The notes beneath the pieces were generated by a model. It did no database searches. It was not told the origin of the DNA and saw nothing but the letters and a program-made list of their open reading frames with translations. Positions 55,905 through 64,000 of a stretch of 64,000 nucleotides of DNA are shown piece by piece. Made by a program: the position numbers and the translations under genes. The stretch is from Areca catechu (lineage: Eukaryota > Streptophyta > Magnoliopsida > Arecales > Arecaceae). Position 1 is the stretch's first letter; each line of letters begins with the position of its first letter. The stretch is taken from the NCBI GenBank assembly GCA_021397845.1, contig CM038050.1, positions 9,180,471 through 9,244,470 on the forward strand. Reading direction: 5' to 3'.

Positions 55905-58533
55905 TGTTACAGTAGTAAACAAGATCCATTCGGCCCTGACACGCATCCTCCTTGGAGGCTGGCGCGGCCACGTACTTCTCCACCTCGGCCCAGCTCGGCT
56001 CGGCCCCACTTCGGCCACGTGGTGGTTCAGCCCAGCTCGGCTCGGCCCCACTTCGGCCACGTGGCGGTTCACCCCAGCTCGGCTCGGCCCCACTTCGGCC
56101 ACGTGGCGGTTCAGCCCAGCTCGGCTCGGCCCCACTTCGGCCATGTGGCGGTTCAGCCCAGCTCGGCTCGGCCCCACTTCGGCCATGTGGCGGTTTAGCC
56201 CAGCTCGGCTCGGCCCCACTTCGGCCACGTGGCGGTTCACCCCAGCTCGGCTCGGCCCCACCTCGGCGGGGAACCTCAGTACCTCGGCCTCACTTCGGCC
56301 GTCGAATCCAGCTCCGGCACTACACCGTCCAAGAACCTCCGTGCCCAGCGCGGCACGGTCCGGGAGCCTCCGAGCCCGGCGTGGCACACGTTCAGCTCCG
56401 CGTGACCCAGTCACCTGCGCGTCCCCTCCGGCTCCAAGATAGGGCTCCCAGGTTCGGTCACTGCCCTCACGATGGACTGGCTCCCTCGCCTGCATGCTCC
56501 AGCAGCAAGGGAGGAGCCCGCCCGTCCGACCTCGCCGCCGTGACCCAGCTCCGCCAGCGTCCGGTTCATCGCCACTGAGCTCGGCGCAGCACGCCCAAGG
56601 CAGCGCGACTCCGGCTTGCTCCGGCTCGGATCCGCCCGCGCTAGGGCACGACCCAGCTCTTCTCCGGCTTCGCCCACCTCGGCAGGCCCCACGTGCTTCC
56701 GTCCAGCTCCCGGCTCACCCGTGAGAGGCCTCCGCCTCACCCCAGTTCGGCTCCGCCTGGTTTGGGGAGTGGTTCCGCACGACCGCAGGCAAGGCAGCGC
56801 TCTGCATGTCTCCGGCTCGGTCCGACCGGCACCCTGGCAACGTTCCGTGAGGCTCCGCCCGACCTCGCCCACGGTGCGAAGGCCGGCCCCCAGCCCGGCT
56901 GTGCACTGCCCCAGGCTTCGGCTCCGGCCCTGCACCGCCCGAGCACCGCCCGACGGCTCCATGCCCGGCGCGGCGCGATCCCCCGGCGCCTCCGAGCCCG
57001 GCAGCGGCATGCCCGACGCCTCCGAGCTCGGCGGCGGCACGCTCAGCACCTCCGAGCCCGGCACAGTGCCCTGGCATCCCCGAGCTCGCCACTCCGGTGC
57101 CCTTGTTCCGGCATGGCATGCACCCGGTGCCTTCTACTTCTCCGGCGCGGCACGCCCCAGTGCACCCGACGCCTCTGGCTTCTCCGGCGCGACGGGCTCG
57201 GCGCCTCCAAGACCGGCGTGGGTACCCCGACGCCTCCGAGCCCGGTGACGGGTCCCCCGGCTCCTCCGGCTTCCAACCGACCTCCGCACCGCTCAAGCTC
57301 CATCTCCGGCTCCGCGTGCTCCCGTCCAGCAAGGGTTTGGTCCCCATGACTTCGCCCCGTCCGGCTCCGGTCCTGCACCGGCACCCCGGCAGTGCCCCGC
57401 GAGGCTCCACCGACCTCCCCGGCACGCCCCGGCTCGGCACCTCCGAGCTCGGCATCGCAACATGTCCAGGGCAGAGGCCCCCCCGAGCCCCGGCTCCTTC
57501 CGTTCTGGCCAAGCTCGGCACGCTCGCAGTGCACTTGCGGCACGCCCGCAGTGGTCCGGCTCCTGCGGCCCGGTTCCCCCGGCTCCGGTCCGACGCAACC
57601 TCACCCGCACGCATGGGTCCGTACCTACGTGCATGGGGGCCTCGCACGTCGCCTCGATCAGCATGCATGAAGGCCCCCGCAGACCTTCTCTCGATCCGCG
57701 TGCCCGCATGGCAACTTGAAGCGGCGTCCCGGCTAGCCCGGCACTTTGGCATCACAGCCCAGCTCGGTCGCTGGGAGCACCACGCAGTTCGGTCGCACTC
57801 ACGTGGGCCCAGCATGTTTCCCGAGGGGCCCATCCACATGGGCCCGGCGCTCTTTCCATAGATCCCCCTCCACGTGGGTCCTATGATACGCCGCCTGACA
57901 CGCCGCCTGCAAAGAAAGGTTTGCATTTAAGTTTCCTAAGCTACCGTTTACACTAACTAGTGAATAGCACCACATCCGAGGCGCTGTGCTCCTTCACCAA
58001 CCTCCTGAACCATCAAGAAAGGGGAAGTTGACCAACCTACCTAAGCCTCCCATGCCTGCAGAAGCTTCACAGGCCTATACCAAGAAGAACGTGCCCCTCT
58101 AAACACCAAGAGCCACTCGTCTACATAAGAGCAGCGGGAAGAGATAAGAGGGGTAAGAGACAACACACTCTCTTGATTCTTACATGGTCTATCACCCTCT
58201 GGTAGCGGAGAGTCTCCCAAGCTCTCCGTCTCAGAGGTCCCTTATTTCCTTCGATTGTCCCGCTGACTTGATCGTCGGAGTGCCTTTGCCGGAATCCCCG
58301 GCGCAGGTCTCCCCTGTTTTGCAGGTATCGCCTAACGGATGGACGATAAGGAGGAAGATTACTCCTCACCGGAGAGGCCCACAGGAGGGCCACTACAGTA
58401 CCAAGCCCCTTTCATCCCAACTACAACTATGTTCCCCTTGATCGTCTCCGACCAACGAGCCCGGTGACGCTGGCACGGAGCCCACTCACCTAGGCCACGT
58501 AAGAGCTACAGGCCACGACGATCTAGGCGGCAA
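55905..58533 (+). repeat. 5' LTR of element I
   Basis: About 2.6 kb and unusually GC-rich between 55960 and 57870, so it produces many long meaningless open frames on both strands. U5 contains ACTTGATCGTCGGAGTGCC near 58266, CGCCGGAAT-like sequence and TGTTTTGCAGG near 58316, as in B and C. The last bases are GGCAATA rather than CAACA. Confidence 0.55.
55975..56280. repeat. 42-bp minisatellite, six units, with CACGTGGC
   Basis: Each unit reads TCGGCCACGTGGCGGTTC then AGCCCAGCTCGGCTCGGC. Four units have CACGTG (G-box); two have CATGTG. Confidence 0.92.
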
Positions 58534-58555
58534 TAGATTGGCGCACCAGGTAGGG
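58534..58555 (+). other. Primer binding site of element I
   Basis: GATTGGCGCACCAGGTAGGG; same core as the primer sites of A, B, C and D. Confidence 0.7.
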
Positions 58556-59500
58556 GGCAGATCCATGCTCCTCCATAAGGTGGGATGATGGTTTCCACCT
58601 TTGTCCTTAGTCCCTAGGGGGCAGACCGGGGGCACGGGGATGGGGGCGCGAGAACTTCTCCCTCTCTCTCGAGGCTCCAAGGAGCGGCATCGACTAAAAA
58701 TCTTGAGCTGTGAAGGTGCATCGCCACCCTTGACGGGGCACCTGGCATCAGGCTAAGGATGGAGCTACCTCCCAGCGGTACCACCATCCAGGAGCCCCAC
58801 CAAAAAAAAAGAAGAGAAGAAAAGGGAGAGAGAAAAGAAAAGAGAGAAGAAGGGAAAAAGAAGAGAGGGTCTGGCCATCGAGAAGAAGAAAGAAATCTGT
58901 CGAGTTTCCTCCCATGCAACGAAGCTTACTCCCTCATGCAGCAGGAGTCTCTTCCTCCTCCATGCAATGAGGCCTTCTCCTTCCACTCGATGGAGTTATT
59001 TCCCTCATGCAACAGAGGTCTCACTTCCTCCCAGGCAGTGGAGGTCCACCCTCCTATGCAACAGGGGTCTTATGCTCCCATGCAACGAAACTCCCTCCCA
59101 TATAACAGGAGCCTCTTTCCTCCCAAGCGATGGGAGTCTTATACTCCCGTGCAATGGAGCTTCTCCCCAAGCCACGAAGCTCCCCATGCAACGGAGCCTT
59201 GCTCCCTCATGCAACCGAGTTGTATTCTTACGTGCAAAGGAGTCTCACTCTCTTCCAAGATGGCGGTCGGTGAACCTAATTCTGGCCTGTACAAGGAAGA
59301 AATATGTCTTTGTTTATTCATATAACCGGAGCTAAACAGGTAACTCCTTCCACTCTACCTTTATAAAATAAAAAATTGTGTTTCAGTTTTACAGGAAGGG
59401 CTCCTGTACCACTATCAAGGGCAAGCACTATGACTTGCCAGAGCCGGTCATAGCCTGGCGCAAGAATTCTTGATCAAAGCCCGGATCCCATGCTCTATGG
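58556..59500 (+). other. Internal sequence of element I, low complexity
   Basis: A plus-strand open frame (58759-59325) begins with a Lys/Glu/Arg run from a purine tract (58800-58870). It goes on through a degenerate repeat of CATGCAACGGAG-type units. It resembles no gag and is probably not a gene. Confidence 0.45.
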
Positions 59501-59507
59501 CACCAAA

Positions 59508-60500
59508 AAGCTGAATCCCACATCTATCGCACGACTCTCAGTTCAGCTCTTGCCTTACTCACAGTCCGGAGATGTCTGCGGAGACTCAAAGAAGTCCCGC
59601 TATCTACCGAGAGAACTGACAGTTTGGCATTTGCTGTGCTCAAAGTCTGGAGATGTCCATGGGAAGCTTTGGGGCTCCAACAGTCCACGGGAAGGAGGAA
59701 CACAGGAACTCATCCGCCCGACTCCAAGTCCGGCAAACTCAAATGAAGTTAAGAGCTGAAGTCAAGCTCCTCAGTTCAGCCGAGCTGAACTCAATAAAGC
59801 CAAGCCGCAGCTCCTCACCGAGCCCCACATCTACCGCATGACTCTCAGTTCAGCGCTTGCCTTACTCACAGTCCGGAGATGTCCGCGGAGACTCAAAGAA
59901 GTCCCGCCATCTACCGAGAAAATTGATAGTTTGGCATTTGCTGTGCTCAAAGTCCGAAGATGTCCAGGGGAAGCTCTGGAGTTCCAGTCGTTTATGGCTA
60001 GCCTCCTAATATAGCAAACCAGCAGCTCTGTCGTCCCAAGAAGGAGGTAAGGATCCCTCCTCAATCATTAAAGTTCCTTTCTGGTGCAACTTTGTCCTTC
60101 ACCAGCACAGGGACTCATCCGTCAGACTCCAAGTCTGGCGAAGTTCAGAGCTGAAGTCAAGCTCCTTAGCTCAGCCAAGCTGAAATCAAATAGAGCCGAG
60201 CCAGAGTCATGCCTCTTGATTTAGCCGAGCTGAAGCCAAGCTCCCTACTAAGCCCCGCATCTACCTCCTGACCATAGTCCGGAGATGTCCATAGGTAGCT
60301 CTGAAGGTCCAACCATTTGTGGCTCGCCTCCTAGCATGCCAAACAGCTCTGCGACCTCACGGAGGATGTAAGAATCTCTCCTCAAAAATTAAAGTTCATC
60401 TTTGGTGCAACTTTGCTCTTCATCATTACAGGAGATCATCTGTCCGACTCCGAATCTGACGAAGGAAGCCCGGATCCCAGTTCCGGCATAACGGAACCTA
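59508..60500. repeat. Three direct repeats of ~0.25-0.43 kb
   Basis: Units begin near 59508, 59824 and 60255 with CCCACATCTACC-like sequence, followed by CAGTCCGGAGATGTCC. Units 2 and 3 share an extra piece of over 100 bp (with GGTGCAACTTTG) absent from unit 1. Confidence 0.8.
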
Positions 60501-60584
60501 GTTCTGGTACAAAATCCTGGAGAACAGCTCGGTAGGTCGCGCAAGGCTCAACTCCAGCCTGCGGCCCCGGGGTTCAGTCTGGAA

Positions 60585-60682
60585 GGAGACACTAAAATTA
60601 TTTAGCATATGCCGGAACCTATTTGATTGCATCCAGAAGAGAGAGATTAATTCGAACTTGCTTAAATAATTTTAGTGTCTCC
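60585..60682. repeat. Perfect 20-bp inverted repeat at the I/G junction
   Basis: GGAGACACTAAAATTATTTA at 60585-60604 is the exact complement of 60663-60682, with a 58-bp spacer. The right copy is part of the gag-protease reading frame of G (EETLKLFK). Confidence 0.95.
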
Positions 60683-62390
60683 TCGAGTTCTCCTTTCTTC
60701 TTCTCTACAAGAATCAGGGCTTTTAGGGCATCTAGGTATCGTACTTTGGGCAAGTAGGGTGGTTCTGGTATAATCGATTCATCTTCTTTTCTCAGCTCCT
60801 CCTTGTCCTTGATGGTTCTAATTTAGGTTGGGTTGGAGGTGTGGGGCAGATCTCATCGGTTCTACTAGGTTGCTCGATGACCTTTCCATTCCTGAGAGTC
60901 ATTACTGATTTGGCTTGTTCAAAAAAGGTTTCTAGGATATTGGAGCCTTTAGCCATGAATTGTCCTCTTGGGTTGCCCTCAAGTTGAGATGGTAATTTTT
61001 CTCATTCCTTTCTACCCAGAATTGTCGCTAATTAACCAATTTGTGTTTCTAACCTAGCGATGGATTGTGTATGAGAACTGATTATTTGGGAGTGGGAAGT
61101 GAGGGTCTGTGTGTTGACCTCTATCCAATCTAAAGCCTTCAAAACTCTCTCCTCAAAGGCTGAGCTATAGTTAGTGGACGATGATTGAGAAGGGTTTTGG
61201 TATTGCAAGTGAGGTATGCTCCTGTAACTAGTTTCTTGATAGTTTGGGTTTGATGGAATTGGGATAGCAGGTGGCTATGATTTCCAGGAAAAATTAGGGT
61301 GATTAAGCCATTCTGGGTTATAGGTGTTTGAATAAGGATTGTTTCCTAGTCTACGAGCTTGTTGGGTTTGAGCTTGTTGGACCTGGTCATGGACAAATTC
61401 AGGAAACTGGGTAGTTGCTGGATATTTTGTGGTGTAGTGGGTGGGGCTAGAGCAGATTACGCAAACTTCTTGTTGTGGACTAAGTATAGGTGGGGTAGGA
61501 AAGTATCCCTTACTAAACATGCGATCCATCCTTTGGGACAACTCATCTACTATCTTTTGTGACATCTCATTCATTTTATTGTGGATATCTATGTAGTGAC
61601 CAACTTCATAGATTCCACCTTTTTTTGAGGAGCAATGAGTCTTCACTACATAAGGCAGACATATAGTGTAAAAAATTTTCACTCAATGTCTCAAATAATT
61701 GTCATGCCTCATCCTCACTTTTCAACATGAAAGTTCCTTCGCATGAGGCATCGACTAACTATCGGTGTTCCTCTAGGAAACCATCACAGAAATACTGGAC
61801 TAGTTGCCTCTTTGGAGCTGCGTGATGTGGGCACTTTCGGATTAGGTCCTTTAGCCTCTCCTATGTCTCATGGAACATTTCTCCTTCAATCTGGAAAAAA
61901 CTAGTTATGGCTTTTCTAATATGGTTGGATTTTTCTATGGAAAAGTATTTCTTGAGAAATTCTCTTTGAAGTTGGTCCAAGGTTGATATAGTTACTAAAT
62001 CTAAGATACTCAGCCAATATTTGGCTTTGTTCTTAAGTAAAAATGGAAAAAGCTTCAACCTAAGGATTAGAGAATTTTTGAATTTTAACTGGAGAGCAGA
62101 TCTCAAGAAATTTACCTAGGTGCTTATAGAGGTCCTTGTTACTAAGTTCGTGAAAAGATGGTAGCATCTGAATAACACTGGACTTGATCTCATATTGGGT
62201 GTCCTCCATAGGAGGTACTTGGATGCATAGTGATATGAGTATGAGGATTGGGTAAAATATTTCCTTAATGGGCACGGAGGGTTGATATCATCAGGGTCAG
62301 CCATATTTGTAAGCCGGATTGACCTAAGGGTATTCTCTAACTCTTCATCAAATGGTCGCAAGTCGGGTTGTAGTGATCATCGACTTAACA
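60605..62390 (-). pseudogene. Element G: Athila-type gag, truncated
   Basis: Minus-strand order: an N-terminal piece with MADPDDINPPC (near 62300), then PSFHELSNKDLYKHLGKFLEI (62170-62100), the gag core QREFLKKYFSIEKSN...ITSFFQIEGEMFHET (61980-61865), a zinc-knuckle-like CVICSSPTHYTTKY (final Cys replaced by Tyr) near 61450, and NNPYSNTYNPEWLNHPNFSW (61340-61280). It ends with INLSLLDAIKQVPAYAK next to the junction. These blocks are typical of Athila elements. Frameshifts and stops separate the parts; RT and the rest of pol are missing. Confidence 0.82.
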
Positions 62391-63319
62391 TGCAACCAAA
62401 TGGTCTAAGTGAGGCAATCCTAGGCTCTTAAGTTTTTTTTTAATGTATTTATTAAAGAAGAGAAGGGAGAAGAAGAGTGAAGAAAGAAAGAAGGCTAAAG
62501 ATGAGAGCCTAAGGAGTCCTAAAGCTAAGAGTGATAGAGAAAGAGTATTAGTTAAAGTTCTAGGTTAATTGCAAATAAGTTAGTAGTCAATGAACTCTCT
62601 ATCCTAAGATTCCTAGTTCTAGACAGCTCCTAATTATTCCAAGGTTGCCTTTAAGCCTTCGAAGTTAGATACAAACTATCCACTAGCCAGGTAAGGGTAA
62701 GGTCGGTGGGGGTACCCCCGTTGTTTTTCTTAAATACCAAATTACTTGGCCAAGTCAGACAACATAACCAATTAAAGAATCACCTTTCTTTAGGGCTACA
62801 TCATCCTTGAATCCCTTTCCTTAGATACCAGTGAACTAGTTAATTCTGAGCTAGTCCAGCTCTCAGGGTCCCTTGTCCTAGTGAGCTCGATAATCCTTAG
62901 GAGCCAACGTCTAATTAATTTTAAGTTAAGGCTTAAGTCAATGCAATATGCAGGGAAATGGTTTATGGACCAAGGAAGGGTAATGACATCCCTATCTTAT
63001 ATTGTTTAGGGGTTTCGTGCCCTTAAGATATTTTATAAATTATGCAATGCAAAGAAAACAGATGTCCAGTATAAATAGTTAGTTTTTAAGGCTTAATTAG
63101 TATCTTTATTTTAATTACGTGTTACGAGATGTCTTGTTTTCTTTTTAGATTAGGTTTTTTTAAATTTTTAGGTAAGTTTTTAATTTAGTTAATTAAGTAT
63201 AAAAAGAAAACTAAATTAGATGAGTAGATTAAGTAGTTAGGAGAGCAGTAAAAAGTAATTAACTATTTATATATATTTATTTATTTTTAAAAATTTTTAA
63301 ATCATAAACATGCCTATGG
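62391..63319. other. Element G leader
   Basis: Non-coding, AT-rich region between primer site and gag of the minus-oriented element. No motif recognised. Confidence 0.55.
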
Positions 63320-63339
63320 TTCCCGGTAACGGTGCCAAA
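63320..63339 (-). other. Primer binding site of element G
   Basis: TTTGGCACCGTTACCGGGAA on the minus strand, close to the TTTGGCGCCGTTGCCGGGG form common in Athila elements. Confidence 0.8.
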
Positions 63340-63342
63340 TTT

Positions 63343-64000
63343 TGATCATTGTCATAGGTGATCAAGAATAATTCATCAACTCAACTCTATAGCTAGGATA
63401 AGTCAGGATTGTATCCTTAGGGACCTTAGGGCTAAGTTATGATTTTTTAAAAAAAGAAAAGAAAAGTAATTGTAATTGTGTGAAATAAAAGTGAGTAAAA
63501 AATAAACTACTCTTAAGGTGAAGCAAGTGAGAGAAAATATTTTAAGAGAGGAAGAGTGATTATGCAATGCCAGATTGTATTTCTCTTATAACTAAAATGT
63601 AATTGGCTTTAGGGGGATTTACCTATCTTCCCTTGGCGCGTCTTCGAGAGGCACTAGGTATCCAATTCTTCTTTCCTTGGCATGTCCCGTATCCATAATA
63701 GATTACGGCACGTCTTCGAGAGGCACTAGGTATCCAATTCTTCTTTCCTTGGCATGTCCCGTATCCGTAATAGATCACGATGCATTTTTGGAAAGCAAGA
63801 ATTGTCCCTAAAATCAATTTAATAATAAAGCATAAAAATCGAATAAAAGAGAACAAATAAATTTGTAAAGGAAAACATACTATTTTATTGCAGAACAAGA
63901 ATTACAAAAGACTGAAGAACCCGCTCTTCCCTTCCGCACTTCTGCACTAACCCACTTCTAAGTTGATCCCCTCCTGTCCCCTATGCAAAGGCTCTAAAGA
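63343..64000 (-). repeat. 5' LTR of element G, runs out of window
   Basis: Minus-strand LTR ending ...ATGATCA at 63343. It contains an 82-bp tandem duplication (CGTCTTCGAGAGGCACTAGG at 63639 and 63721). The start lies beyond 64000. Confidence 0.7.

Larger units (their letters stand above)
55905..60590 (+). mobile_element. Element I: truncated Tat-like element
   Basis: A long GC-rich LTR (starting TGTTACAGTAG, end near 58533) is followed by a primer site of the same GATTGGCGC type as A-D. No gag or pol domain and no second LTR was seen before the junction with element G near 60590, so the right part is missing. Confidence 0.6.

Noticed and set aside
55952..57926. Long overlapping open frames up to 403 residues on both strands
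   Set aside because: All lie in GC-rich LTR sequence and a 42-bp repeat; stops are rare there by composition. No domain, and similar length on both strands.
58759..59325. Gag of element I
   Set aside because: Position fits, but the sequence is a purine run plus degenerate repeat without any gag motif.

Overview
This 64 kb window is intergenic DNA of a large plant nuclear genome, most like a monocot. No intact host gene is visible. The recognisable content is LTR retrotransposons, several nested, plus one CACTA transposon end and AT-rich unassigned spacers. The exact species cannot be read from the sequence.

Layout: (D) 1-~9440, minus-strand Tat-lineage Ty3/gypsy element with gag, protease, RT, two RNase H domains and integrase, all decayed; its 3' LTR lies left of the window. 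(A) 9931-25525, plus-strand Tat-like element with perfect 5-bp target duplications (TGTAT). Its 5' LTR is split by (B) 10209-18541, a minus-strand Tat-like element, and its gag is broken by a copia-like fragment (~19705-21900). (E) 27044-34013, plus-strand Tekay/Del-type chromovirus with TSD TCAAG and a truncated 3' LTR. (J) a Ty1/copia 3' LTR (37198-41830) split by (C) 37318-41532, a plus-strand Tat-like non-autonomous element. A CACTA terminus lies at 44643. (F) 47850-53816, minus-strand chromovirus derivative with TSD GATAA that keeps only the gag N-terminus and the integrase C-terminus plus chromodomain. (I) 55905-~60590, a truncated Tat-like element with a G-box minisatellite. (G) ~60605 to beyond 64000, a minus-strand Athila-type gag and 5' LTR.

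The most interesting signal is an antisense gene carried by four different Tat-type elements (A, B, C, D). Each encodes a protein with a PF04195-type ('putative gypsy type transposon') N-terminal region. In three copies (A, B, D) this leads on to a coiled coil and a conserved C-terminal motif; C has lost that part. In every copy the gene lies on the strand opposite to its host element. Where measurable (A, B, C) its start is 540-600 bp from the 3' LTR. Introns sit at matching positions. A and C show a TATA box about 140 bp before the ATG, and A, B and D have poly(A)-like signals after the stop. Three of the four hosts (A, B, C) show no pol domain, yet the antisense gene is the largest coding region they retain. 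It therefore looks like a semi-independent transcription unit riding on the elements.

Other patterns: the Tat-type LTRs carry unrelated private minisatellites in U3; a short U5 motif (GCATCGGAGTGTCCCC-like, followed by TTTTGCAGG) is shared between LTRs that otherwise do not look alike; and many premature stops are CAG-to-TAG changes, as expected from deamination of CHG-methylated cytosine.
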